A program made the position numbers and the translations under genes. This document shows, piece by piece, positions 37,107-46,042 of a stretch of 64,000 bases of DNA. Numbering within the stretch: the stretch's first letter is position 1; the number at the start of each line of letters is the position of its first letter. The stretch covers positions 434,001 through 498,000 of the forward strand of contig NZ_CP038213.1 in NCBI RefSeq assembly GCF_004526345.1. Direction: 5' to 3'. Below the pieces are notes generated by a model that saw only the letters and a program-made list of their open reading frames with translations, made no database searches and was not told the origin of the DNA. The DNA is from Ornithinimicrobium flavum (lineage in GTDB: Bacteria; Actinomycetota; Actinomycetes; Actinomycetales; Dermatophilaceae).

Positions 37107-37539
37107 CCTGACCGAGGACCTCGGTCAGCGCGGGCGTCGACGCGTCCTTCGCCACGGGCTCACTCTGGTCATCGGCAGGCTTCTCGCGCGGCAGGTTGGT
37201 CGCGTGCTGGTGCGCCAGGCTGACCGTGGAGTCCACGCTGACCGTCCACTCGACCTCCCCGGCCGCGTCGGCTCTCGCCAGCAGCGCCTGATGGATCTTG
37301 TCCCACGTGCCGTCCTGGCTGAACCGCCGGTGGCGTTTCCACACCGTCTGCCATGGCCCGAACGACGCCGGCAGGTCACGCCAGGCCAGGCCGCACCGGT
37401 ATCGGTAGATCACGCCCTCCACAACCTGCCGGTGATCACGCATCGGACGGCCCGTCCTGGGCCGTTGCGGCGGCAGCAGAGGCTCGATCAACGCCCACTG
37501 CTCGTCCTCAAGAAACGCTTCACGATTCACGAGCCCCAC
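37093..37539 (-). CDS. IS5-family (IS427 group) transposase N-terminal part
   Basis: A 148-residue OrfA-like protein: LEDEQWALIEPLLPPQRPRT, then YRYRCGLAWRDLPASFGPWQ and VSVDSTVSLAHQHATN. The catalytic second half (OrfB) is missing, so the copy is incomplete. It lies between the truncated channel gene and the truncated IS110 transposase and is probably what cut both. A near-perfect palindrome, CTGACCGAGG-A-CCTCGGTCAG, is at about 37107-37127. Confidence 0.8.
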   Translation of the reverse strand: MGLVNREAFLEDEQWALIEPLLPPQRPRTGRPMRDHRQVVEGVIYRYRCGLAWRDLPASFGPWQTVWKRHRRFSQDGTWDKIHQALLARADAAGEVEWTVSVDSTVSLAHQHATNLPREKPADDQSEPVAKDASTPALTEVLGQVTGG

Positions 37540-37557
37540 ACTCCCCGACCCCGACCC

Positions 37558-38241
37558 TCAGCCTTTGGAGACGACACGCCCTAGGGCCTTGAGCTCCTTG
37601 TCCGCGGCCTTGGTCCGGGCGTAGATCGTGGCCAGGTCAGCTGTCAGTTCCAGGGCGTGGGCCTTGCGGACCTTGCCGGCCGCCGTGGTGGGGCGGACCT
37701 TCTTGAGCAGCTCCTTGGCCTGGGCCGCGGACAGGAACGTCTTGGCTCCGCCGGGGATGAGCTCGAGCAGGAGCTTGTGCAGCTGGCACACCTTGCGGGT
37801 GTGCTCCTCGCCCAGGGAGCGGCGCCGGTCCACGCACATCCGCAAGATCTCGAGCTGCTCGTCATTGACGACCGGGCGCAGTCCGGTCATGCGGACCCCG
37901 ACCAGGGCGATGGAGTGGGCGTCGGTGGCGTCGGTCTTGCGGCCCTGCCCGGTGGTGAAGATCCGCACCCGCGCCGACATCTTCGCCGGCACGTCGACCA
38001 CGTCCTCACCGTCGGCGACCAGCCGGTCCGCGACGTGCTTGCCGATGCCGGCGCAGCCCTCGACCGCCCACACCCGGTGCGGCCACGCCCGGGCGTAGGC
38101 CAGCAACCGGCCGTACCCGTCGGCATCGGTGCCGAACCGTCCACCGCCCACTAGCGCCTCGTCGGCGGTCATGACCTCGATCGTGACGCTGGGCTTGTGC
38201 GGGTCCATCCCGATCACGACCCGCGGTGACTGCTCGTCCAT
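37558..38241 (-). pseudogene. IS110-family transposase, C-terminus missing
   Basis: The DEDD N-terminal domain is present: VVIGMDPHKPSVTIEV, VEGCAGIGKHVADRL, GRKTDATDAHSIALVGVR. The 227 residues end at KALGRVVSKG, just before the helix-hairpin-helix and transposase-20 part of a normal protein of about 400. The cut coincides with the IS5-type element. The ATG at 38241 follows AAGGGAGCACAGC. Confidence 0.85.
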
Positions 38242-38723
38242 GCTGTGCTCCCTTGCTCGCGACAACAACGGTGGTGTCGAGCTGGGAGGGCACCGCTACG
38301 TACGGCTGGGCATACCCCTCTTGAGCCTCTCGCAGCCCTGGCGGTGACCGGGACGACGCACGCCAATTGTGAGCCTCACACCCGGGGTGTGGGCAGCCGC
38401 AAAGAGGACGACCGTCCCGGTCACCTAGAACCGAGCCTGGCCGGCCCAATCCTGCCGTCTATGAAACACGTAGCCGCGTGGCGCGTTCATACCCCACTCC
38501 CCGGTGCGAGGGAGGCTCCAAGATCTGCCCGTCCGGGAGGGGCCCTCGTCAGGGGGATACGACCAACTCGGATACGCAGAGTCTCCAGTCCTGGTCTGCG
38601 TAAGCCCGTGACCCGCGGACCGGGCTTTCCGCGCGCAATTCTTGCACCGGGTTATTCGCGGGCGACGCCAGGACGGGCAGGCTCGAGACGCCCAGTCCAA
38701 CTGATCCTGTTGGGCAGTGGAGG
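38242..38723. other. non-coding stretch upstream of the IS110 remnant
   Basis: About 480 bases without a gene I can support. The first 170 probably belong to the IS110 end. Open frames on both strands lack recognisable features. It has mixed composition, less GC-rich than the core region. Confidence 0.4.
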
Positions 38724-39380
38724 TCATGCGTTCGCCCTGTACACGTCGGCCATGGTCGGTTCAGGGCAGGCTTCCCGCGCGGAGAGGTCTCCCGAGGCAT
38801 CGGTCGCCTCGTGGGCGAACCACGGAGGTTGGATATCGGTGCCACCTTCGTACATCGCGAGGTACAAACTAATAAAGATCTCACGACTGCTTGGATCGGT
38901 CACCGGGTATCCCCCCGCCAACAAGCATTCCCTCGCCTGGAGCTGAAGATCATAAAGGGTGCCGAGCTCCTCCCGAGTCATCGGATCGCCACCCGGGACT
39001 GGCCCCGCCTCGGCTTCGCACGCCTGGATGGCCTCTTCGAAAGCAGCCCGCTGCTCCGGAGGCGGGTCCCAAATGTCGAGCCCGTCCCCAGCCATCTGCG
39101 CCCTAAATCCTGCCTCCCGCAGGCATTCGCCCTTGGTCTGAAGCCAGGCGCGCTGCAGATCCTCCAGATTACGTGGCCGGGCGGCCGGAGCGCTCGGCGC
39201 GGCTCCGTGCGCGGGTGACGTAGCGGGCACCGGTGCGGAAGCAGTGTCTGCACTGCTCACCTCAGTGGAGCGGACAGGGGCGTTCGCGCCAGCTTCCCCC
39301 GAACCTTCTGGACCAGCAAGACAAGCTCCCAGAAGCAGTGGGAGAGCGGCAGCACCCAATATCGCCGTTCTCAGTTTCAC
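38724..39380 (-). CDS. cassette lipoprotein 1 (four-cysteine family, unknown)
   Basis: A 218-residue lipoprotein: lipobox LLLGAC with Cys20, then a Ser/Ala/Pro linker to about residue 68. The folded part has the cysteine layout shared by all five cassette lipoproteins here: GECLREAGF, AIQACEAEAG, LYDLQLQARECLLAGGYPVT with PSSREIF after it, and REACPEP near the end. Four cysteines outside the membrane suggest two disulfides. It starts (GTG 39380) 6 nt after its secreted partner. Function unknown. Codon use is less GC-biased than the core, suggesting transfer. Confidence 0.8.
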   Translation of the reverse strand: MKLRTAILGAAALPLLLGACLAGPEGSGEAGANAPVRSTEVSSADTASAPVPATSPAHGAAPSAPAARPRNLEDLQRAWLQTKGECLREAGFRAQMAGDGLDIWDPPPEQRAAFEEAIQACEAEAGPVPGGDPMTREELGTLYDLQLQARECLLAGGYPVTDPSSREIFISLYLAMYEGGTDIQPPWFAHEATDASGDLSAREACPEPTMADVYRANA

Positions 39381-39386
39381 TGGCGA

Positions 39387-39713
39387 TCACGGATTGCGGC
39401 AGATGCCACGCGTGTTGCTGGAGTCGAGATTCGCCGGCGTCGTCACATGCCAGTAACCGCCATTGTACGTTCCGTACACATATCGCGTCTGATACTGCGT
39501 GCCGTTGACAAACTCTCTATAGAAGTTCTGTCCCGGGCCTTTCACCTGGGTAGTCCCCGAGGTCCGGGCCTGCACCCAGGGGTCTGACGGCTGTATGCAG
39601 TCGATCCGATAGAGGTACCCATCCTTCTGCGCAGCGAATGCTGGAATAGCTAAACCTACGACAAGTAATCCCCCCAGAAGTGATCCTACGATCTTCCGCC
39701 CTGTCCCCTGCAT
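39387..39713 (-). CDS. cassette secreted protein 1 (two-cysteine, unknown)
   Basis: A 108-residue exported protein: signal peptide VGSLLGGLLVVGLAIPAFAA, then about 80 mature residues with one cysteine near the start (YLYRIDCIQPSDPWVQAR) and one near the end (TRGICRNP). The segments KGPGQNFY and GTYNGGYWHV recur in the secreted protein at 58372-58710, so these two are close paralogues. GGGAGGC precedes the ATG at 39713. It is the first gene of its pair. Confidence 0.82.
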   Translation of the reverse strand: MQGTGRKIVGSLLGGLLVVGLAIPAFAAQKDGYLYRIDCIQPSDPWVQARTSGTTQVKGPGQNFYREFVNGTQYQTRYVYGTYNGGYWHVTTPANLDSSNTRGICRNP

Positions 39714-39997
39714 GACTGCCTCCCTAGTCCAGGTGACGGTTGCCCACGATGGCAGCGTCAGAAGCGCAGACACTATGGGATGGGAACGCGCGGGGTCAAC
39801 CCTGGCCCCGGCTCGGGGGGGGAGGGTGCGCCTGGCCCGTCGTGTGTGTCGCTCCAGGTTTCGCTCCGCCCGCCGAGGCATCCGCTCTTGCCGCAACTGG
39901 TAAGCAGTCGGGACCCGCTTTCGACATGCGTGGCAGACTCCAACCATGTGCCATCAGCACGTGGAGCTTCACGCCCATGAATGAGGTTAGTTAGCGG

Positions 39998-40295
39998 GTG
40001 AATGCGCGCAGGGCCCGGGGAGGAGCGTGCGTGGGATGGACTCTGCTCGCCTGTGGACTGCTCGCTTCCTGTAACGGTCCCGACGGTGACACCTCGTCTC
40101 CGGACACGGCCCGCAGCACAGTCCAGGAGGTGGCCCGTGGGTACTACGCGGACATCGCTCAGTGCCTTACCGACCAAGGGTTCCCCACGACCTACGACCC
40201 GGACGAGATCCGGATGGAGATCAAGGCGGACGCTGCGCAGGACCAGGACCTCCAGAAGGCAGAGGCGCACTGCCGACGTGTTCACGGTCCGGCCT
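39998..40295 (+). pseudogene. cassette-family lipoprotein cut by an IS remnant
   Basis: From GTG 39998 the frame gives a lipoprotein signal (LLACGLLASC), a short linker and the first cysteine blocks of the family (DIAQCLTDQGFPTTYD and KAEAHCRRVHGP). At about 40295 it runs into antisense transposase sequence and the second half with the GYP block is missing. No secreted partner lies upstream. Family assignment is by pattern, not alignment. Confidence 0.65.
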
Positions 40296-40834
40296 CGACC
40301 TCGTCCCCGGCCTTGCGGACGGTGATCGAGGACCGCAGCAACGGGGAGGGCTTGGTCGTGGCAGTGCCGCGCAGCTGCTCCGTGGCCTTGGCCGGTGCCA
40401 GGTACCGGTCGATCGTGGCCGCGCTCATCGACAGCAGCTCGGCCCGCACCTCGGGGCTGTACCTGCCCTGCGGGTCCAGCCGACCCGATCCCTGCAGGGG
40501 CGAGCTCACCATGGCGTTCCTGGGCGTCGAGTTGGGTGCGCATCGAGGCGGCCAGGTACTTCCCGCACTGCCCTCCGGAGGCCGCCCACACCCGCTGCAG
40601 CACCTTGGTCGCGTCGTAGGAGTACTTCGGTGCCCGCGGCCGTCGGGGCCGGGTCGCTACCTGCCGGCCCGACCCCGGCGGCGACTTCGCCGCCTCGGTC
40701 AGCCGGCGGCGGGCGTTGTCCCGCGACCAGCCGGTCACCGAGACCACCTCGTCCAGGATCTGGCCACGCACCTTCTTCCCCGCGCTCACGTACGTCCTGG
40801 CGTACCGCGTCGTCACCTCGGCACGAGACCTCAT
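40296..40834 (-). pseudogene. integrase-core transposase remnant
   Basis: The N-terminal half of a DDE-integrase transposase: MRSRAEVTTRYARTYVSAGK, VVSVTGWSRDNARRRLTEAA, YDATKVLQRVWAASGGQCGK, then in another frame from about 40510 SPEVRAELLSMSAATIDRYL and SSITVRKAGDEVEA. It stops where the lipoprotein remnant begins. One frameshift plus the lost catalytic half make it dead. Confidence 0.75.
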
Positions 40835-40880
40835 CGACAGCCCACCATCCATGTCCCAGGGTGGCACCCAGCAGCCCCCT

Positions 40881-40934
40881 CGTTTCGCGGGCATTCTTAG
40901 TTGAGGCACCAGGCCCGTTTCGCGGGCACTTTAG
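40881..40934. repeat. two direct repeats at the IS remnant end
   Basis: CGTTTCGCGGGCATTCTTAG (40881-40900) and CGTTTCGCGGGCACTTTAG (40916-40934) differ at two or three positions. They lie upstream of the integrase-type transposase start and may be its terminal repeats. Confidence 0.55.
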
Positions 40935-41006
40935 GTGAGTCTCGTCGGATCCTTGACGAACACGGGCGCTAGGCCTAACTTCTTTTGTACATCAAAGGAG
41001 TCAACG

Positions 41007-41339
41007 ATGACCAAGATGAAGTTCTATGCTGTTAGCCTGGCAGTGGCGCTGCTTCTCAGCATCCTGCCAACGGCTGGAGCCTCGGCGGCGTCGAGTTCTG
41101 GACAACTCGGCTGCTCGACCAACTTCCAGCCCGCTCTCACGACCTACACACAGTCGTACCTCACGCACACCCACACGCACACGTCCTCGAGTGGCAGGAC
41201 CGAGACGTATAGAGGACAAGGGACGCTGCGTTTCACGTCGCAGGCACCTTTCCTTCACACCAGGTGGACGGCGACCAATCACTCGTGGGAGGCGTGGGAC
41301 CGGACGCCGTGGATCCGGTGCGTGTCTCGCCCGCTCTAG
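41007..41339 (+). CDS. cassette secreted protein 2 (His/Thr repeat)
   Basis: A 110-residue exported protein with a strong SD (AAAGGAG, 6 nt before ATG 41007) and signal peptide FYAVSLAVALLLSILPTAGA. The mature part has one early cysteine (GQLGCSTNF) and one late (WIRCVSRPL), like the other cassette secreted proteins. It also has a His/Thr run, YLTHTHTHTSSSG, which could bind metal. The next gene, the lipoprotein, overlaps or follows closely. Confidence 0.8.
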   Translation: MTKMKFYAVSLAVALLLSILPTAGASAASSSGQLGCSTNFQPALTTYTQSYLTHTHTHTSSSGRTETYRGQGTLRFTSQAPFLHTRWTATNHSWEAWDRTPWIRCVSRPL

Positions 41340-42084
41340 GCCGAGGGTCGGGGAGGACAGCGACGTGCGTCGCTGTTCTGACCATAGCCTCGAGCGTTCT
41401 GCTCGCAGCCTGCGACGCGGGTCGACCGACCCGCCGAGCGCTGATACACCGACGACCCCCGAAACAGAGACGGCTTCGCCACCGCCCACGCAGGCGGCCG
41501 GCGACCTCAATGACGAGCCGGGCGACGTTTCCTCGGTGGACGAGGAACTGCCTGAGTGGGAGCCTCCGGTCTTCACCCGGGAGGACTGGCTGAGTTGGTC
41601 GAACTACGACCTCGATGAGTTGCCCGAGGTCGCCGTGATCCGGGAGATCAACCTTGAGGAGCAGGAGGAGGTCATCATCGCCTGCATGGCCGACCAGGGA
41701 TTCAGCGGTGAGTACGATGCCCAGAGCGGGGGGACCAGATGGAGCTATCCCACCGAGCAGCAGGACGCGTTCACGCTGGCGATGTATACCTGTGACGCGA
41801 GCTATCCGCTCGCGCCGGAGTACTACCAGCCCTACTCGACCGAGCAGCTGGTGCAGATCTACTCGTGGCAGGTCGAGCAGACCCTGCCCTGCGTAGAGGA
41901 GCGCGGTTACGAGGCCGGGGAACCGCCGACCCTGACGGCTTACGTCGAGTGGTACTCAGAGCGGATGACGCCGATGTGGGACCCGCTCCGGGAGGTCATC
42001 GGCCAGACCGACGACCAGTCGTTCAGGGAGTTGGAGCAGGACTGCCCCGGCCTCCCGCCCGCCGACCAGCTCTACGGCAGCTGA
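41318..42084 (+). CDS. cassette lipoprotein 2 (four-cysteine family, frameshift near the N-terminus)
   Basis: The body (from about 41415, one frame) carries the family blocks IIACMADQGFSGEYD, AMYTCDASYPLAPEYY, QIYSWQVEQTLPCVEERGYE with EPPTLTAYVEWY after it, and EQDCPGLPPADQLYG. The lipoprotein signal (TIASSVLLAACDAG) is in a different frame. One base lost in the GGG run at about 41413-41417 would join them. The start is uncertain: GTG 41318 in the signal frame, or GTG 41365, which has an excellent SD (GGGGAGG) but then needs a second shift. Function unknown. Confidence 0.72.
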
Positions 42085-42111
42085 CCTCGGTATCGGCCAA
42101 CCTCTGGGCGA

Positions 42112-42586
42112 ATCGGCTTCGCCCCCCGGGGCGCGTTCGACCTCATGAACGCCGCCTGGTCCGACGTCGCGACCGCGATGCAGGTGAGCGCGTACTCGCT
42201 GAAGTCGCTGGCTGCCGCGGATGGGCCAGGGCGGCTCGATCGTCGGGCTCACCTTCGACGCGCAGTACGCCTGGCCGGTCTACGACTGGATGGGCGTGTC
42301 GAAGGCGGCGTTCGAGGCGACCAGCCGTTACCTGGCCCGCGACCTCGGGCCGCTCGGCATCCGCTCCAACCTGGTCTCCGCCGGCCCGATCGCGACCACC
42401 GCGGCCAAGTCGATCCCGGACTTCGAGCAGTTCGCCAAGTGGGGCGAGCACTCGCCGCTGGGCTGGGACGTCAAGGACCCGGTGCCCGCCGCCCAGGCCT
42501 GCGTGGCGCCGCTCTCCGACTGGTTCCCCGCCACGACCGGCGAGATCGTGCACGTCGACGGGGGCTACCACGCGACCGGGTTCTAG
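42112..42586 (+). pseudogene. fabI: enoyl-ACP reductase (FabI/InhA) fragment
   Basis: The last 155 residues of an enoyl-ACP reductase: AFDLMNAAWSDVATAMQVSA, then after a frameshift near 42215 MGQGGSIVGLTFDAQYAWPV, YDWMGVSKAAFEATSRYLAR (the catalytic Tyr/Lys region) and TTGEIVHVDGGYHATGF. The N-terminal cofactor-binding half is absent. It sits directly behind a cassette lipoprotein, so it was probably carried in with a recombination event. Confidence 0.8.
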
Positions 42587-42906
42587 CCGGAGTGCCTTCA
42601 AGCCCTTTAGTCGTGGCAGGCGATCAGCGATCGTTTCACGGGTCGGCCGGTGTGGTCGTCGTGCAAGATGACAACAGTGAGGGCGAGGAGACCTCCAGAT
42701 ACGAACGATCACGCCGGCGAGGTTTGTCCGCCGTGGCTTCTGGGTCGAGCTCTACCTTGAAGGCGTCCTTGATCGACTCGGATGATCTGGCGCAACGAAT
42801 TGGAGAATCCGGCGCCCAGCCGTTGGGCCACCGGTCGAAGATGTTGTGCGGGCTGCAAGGCGCCCTCAGCCGTCGGACTGGCGCCTGCCCGCCCACCTGG
42901 TTGAGG
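42587..42906. other. no gene recognised
   Basis: About 320 bases between the fabI fragment and cassette lipoprotein 3. Short open frames on both strands show no signal peptide, SD or known motif. It may hold the end of a lost gene. Confidence 0.35.
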
Positions 42907-43488
42907 TCAACTCCCTGAGGGTGGGGATGGCGTTTCCTCGGGGGCAAAGAGCCCCCACGGATCAATCTGAGGGCAGTCTCGGAGCACCTCGTTCTCCCAC
43001 TCCCATGGAGAGACCGCGTGGACTACCTCAGAGTGCGCGAGCCAAGGCGGCCCTGCCTCGGACTCATAGCCTTCGACAAAGGCCTCCTTACTGGACGGCT
43101 CCGCCACTGGGTAGCCGTGCTCACGCAGACAGGCTGCTGCTCGCAACTCTGCGTCGTACACGTCTTCCAACATTCCCCGATCGAAAGGAGGATTGAGAGG
43201 TACCGGCCCTGCCACCGACAGGCATTCAGAATCCAGGCCACCTTCAGAGGGCCGGTTCGGCACACTGAAACCTTCCCAGCCGCCTCCACGCCGATGTATG
43301 GGCTGCAGGCCCGCATCGCGAAGGCACTCGACGAAGGCACTTTCCCAGCGTCGATGCTCCAGCACGTAGTCGCCGTATGCCTCTCGGGCCGACCCGGCTG
43401 TCTCCTCCGATGACGGTGAAGCACCCGACGAACAGCCGGCTAGTGACACCGTAAGGAGGATTGCGGCGACTAGCCGGTCAAGCGGCAA
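42907..43488 (-). CDS. cassette lipoprotein 3 (four-cysteine family, unknown)
   Basis: A 193-residue lipoprotein: signal VAAILLTVSLAGC (lipid Cys19), then VECLRDAGLQPIHR, DSECLSVAG, DVYDAELRAAACLREHGYPV with EPSSKEAFVEGYE after it, and LRDCPQIDPWGLF. The cysteine spacing matches the other four. The TTG at 43488 overlaps the end of the secreted gene by 19 nt, so translation is probably coupled. Confidence 0.78.
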   Translation of the reverse strand: MPLDRLVAAILLTVSLAGCSSGASPSSEETAGSAREAYGDYVLEHRRWESAFVECLRDAGLQPIHRRGGGWEGFSVPNRPSEGGLDSECLSVAGPVPLNPPFDRGMLEDVYDAELRAAACLREHGYPVAEPSSKEAFVEGYESEAGPPWLAHSEVVHAVSPWEWENEVLRDCPQIDPWGLFAPEETPSPPSGS

Positions 43489-43811
43489 GAAGGCACCAAG
43501 TTACGGTAGGTGTCATTGGCGACGACGCGGTAGTAGCCCCCACCTGTCATGCGACCACCGTCCGTGATCGTCCTGTAAACGCCGCCGGTGTTCTGCCACT
43601 CCGGGTAAGCTCCCCCAGTTTGCCAATCACCCGGGCCCCAGGTGTTGCCCGTGCCTCGCAACTGCAGGGTGATCACGCCTGTGTTGTTGTTGGGACACGG
43701 ATGATGCCGAATCCCCGAATCGGCAGCCGCAGACGCGGGGCCAGCCATCGCGACGGTCAGCGCGATGCCAGCCGCTAAACCAGTCACCTTGCTTCTCAAG
43801 CGTGATTCCAT
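43470..43811 (-). CDS. cassette secreted protein 3 (two-cysteine, unknown)
   Basis: A 113-residue exported protein: signal VTGLAAGIALTVAMAGPASA, then about 85 mature residues with cysteines in RHHPCPNNNTG and LVPSCRLTG. The middle (GTGNTWGPGDWQTGGAYPEW and GGGYYRVVANDTY) resembles the GPG and GGYW parts of secreted proteins 1 and 5. The ATG is at 43811. Confidence 0.78.
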   Translation of the reverse strand: MESRLRSKVTGLAAGIALTVAMAGPASAAADSGIRHHPCPNNNTGVITLQLRGTGNTWGPGDWQTGGAYPEWQNTGGVYRTITDGGRMTGGGYYRVVANDTYRNLVPSCRLTG

Positions 43812-43944
43812 GTCCCACCCCTTCGTTTTGTGCGACGCCGTCGTCGCCTCTGAGTACAGAGTGGCGTGTCTACACCCGATACGCAACCCCCGGGTAGGTA
43901 GAGAGTTGCGACGCACCGGTCAGAGGTGCACCTCGTAGTTAAAC

Positions 43945-44544
<600 letters not shown>

Positions 44545-44562
44545 CAAACTCGGGGCGATTCA

Positions 44563-44795
44563 GGTCGATGATGAAGAGGCTTCACAACACCCGGTTCCTT
44601 GCGTACACCTTCCCGTCTCGTTCACCAGGCACGGCCCGTCCGGTAGTGCCGAAGCGCCCTGACTTTGTCGCGGCTGCTCCCGCCCTCCCCGGCGATCCCC
44701 GGTTCAGGCTGCCGCCAACTTCACCCAGCCGCTACGACGACCAGACGATGCAGGTCTCTCACCTCCATCCGAAACAACAGCGCCTCGTGGCGCAC
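44563..44795 (-). mobile_element. 5' fragment of a group II intron
   Basis: Beginning at 44795 on the minus strand (GTGCGCCACGAGGCG) this 233-nt stretch parallels the first 233 nt of the complete intron at 47431. It ends at about 44563, next to the IS3 remnant. It sits in the same codon position of an ISL3 transposase as the complete intron does. Confidence 0.82.
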
Positions 44796-45335
44796 CACGT
44801 GCTCATCCACGCCCAGGGTTGACACGCCGGCGAAGCGGGACTCGTCCTCGGCCGCCGCGGCCAGGATCGGCTTGATCGCGGCCCACACCGTGCGCCACCG
44901 CACACCGAGCTGGCGGGCCACGCCCTGCACCGAGGCGTGCTCCCTGCGGATCTGCCCGATGGCCCATCGCGCGGCGGGGGTGGTGAGCAGCCCGCGCGGG
45001 CGGACCAGGTCTGGTTCCTGCTCGGTGAACGTCCGCACTGCGCATCCGTCCTCGCGGCACCGGTAGCGGCGCTTGCGCCAGATGAGCACGACCGGGGTGT
45101 CGAAGCAGGGCGCGTCGACCAGCCGCACCGCCCGCCGGCTGTGCGCCTCCGCGACCCTCCCGCAGGTCGGACACCCGACCGGTGCCTGCGCCGACTCCAC
45201 CGTCACGGTAAGCAGGTCCGGTTCCCGCCGGACGGCTTTCAGGTGCAGCCCGTCCAGGCCGACGAGCAAGTCGCAGTTGTCGCAGTACGCGCCGCCGGCG
45301 CTCCAGGCGCGGCAGCACGACGTAGGCTGATTCAC
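44796..45335 (-). pseudogene. ISL3-family transposase, 5' exon only (copy B)
   Basis: 180 codons of an ISL3 transposase: YCDNCDLLVGLDGLHLKAV, zinc-finger-like CPTCGRVAEA, RKRRYRCREDGCAVRTFTEQ and LGVRWRTVWAAIKPIL, ending VDEHV exactly where the intron fragment starts. The GTG is at 45335. The second half is missing. An ISL3 terminal repeat follows at 45434-45459 (ACCCCACCCTCAAAGACG). It is about 80% like copy A by eye and in inverted orientation to it. Confidence 0.85.
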
Positions 45336-45433
45336 GTCGAGGTCCTCGGAGATCAGGGTGAGGTAAGAGTCCTCTGATCATTGGGGACCTCGACACGTCC
45401 CGGCCTCACCCAGCGCGTCGGCGCGCCGCCCTC

Positions 45434-45459
45434 ACCCCACCCTCAAAGACGAAGAGCCC
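45434..45459. repeat. ISL3 terminal inverted repeat, copy B
   Basis: ACCCCACCCTCAAAGACGAA plus GAGCCC: the reverse complement matches the left end of the ISL3 element at 46769-46793. Confidence 0.75.
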
Positions 45460-45557
45460 GATAACTGTTGGTCGGGGCGAGATGGTTATGCCACGGACAG
45501 TCTCGGGCACGATCGTCTCACGAATGCTGAAGCCGGGTGCGGCGCGACCTGACTGAT

Positions 45558-45579
45558 GTCACGATGTGGTCACGATGTG
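45558..45579. repeat. perfect 11-bp tandem repeat upstream of cassette 4
   Basis: TCACGATGTGG occurs twice back to back at 45558 and 45569, about 90 nt before the secreted gene at 45671. It could be an operator. Nothing else was recognised in 45460-45670. Confidence 0.6.
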
Positions 45580-45670
45580 GTCCGCGAAGCGTTGCATCAA
45601 CTAGGCGAGGGCACCATTCTGGCTGGGAACACGGGGCTTCCGTAGCAGTTTCCGGACGACGGAGTTCAGA

Positions 45671-46042
45671 ATGCGACGTGAATGGATATTCAAGGGCGAG
45701 ATGTGGAGCCGGTGGACGGCTGCGGGACTTGGTGGGTTGCTAGCTGTCACTCTGCTGGGCACGATTCCCGCTCAGGCAGCTGTGATCCGGTCGGGCACGG
45801 TCTACTGTAGCGCCGGCCAGCAGCTGATCATCTCCTCGGACACGGTTGGTCAAACTTACCATCGGGTCACCAACAGTTCAGGTTCCACCAGGACCTACAA
45901 TCATGGCTTCCGCGACTACCCTTACCCGAGCAACACCAGGGCCGCAACCTGGACGGGGTTGCGAGTCGCGGCTGGCGAGATCGAAGCGCCGCACATACTG
46001 ACAAGCCCACCCGGGCACCAGCGGTTCTACTGTGCCGGATGA
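45671..46042 (+). CDS. cassette secreted protein 4 (two-cysteine, unknown)
   Basis: A 123-residue exported protein: signal WTAAGLGGLLAVTLLGTIPA with AQA before the cut, then about 85 residues with one cysteine near the start (GTVYCSAGQQLI) and one three residues from the end (RFYCAG). GGAG lies 6 nt before ATG 45671; ATG 45701 is an alternative. It overlaps the lipoprotein gene by 11 nt. Confidence 0.78.
   Translation: MRREWIFKGEMWSRWTAAGLGGLLAVTLLGTIPAQAAVIRSGTVYCSAGQQLIISSDTVGQTYHRVTNSSGSTRTYNHGFRDYPYPSNTRAATWTGLRVAAGEIEAPHILTSPPGHQRFYCAG

Noticed and set aside
38425..38727. 100-codon minus-strand open frame upstream of the IS110 remnant
   Set aside because: Reads like non-coding IS-flank sequence with no start signal or domain.
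42636..42965. 109-codon minus-strand open frame
   Set aside because: No SD, signal peptide or known motif; overlaps the end of cassette lipoprotein 3.
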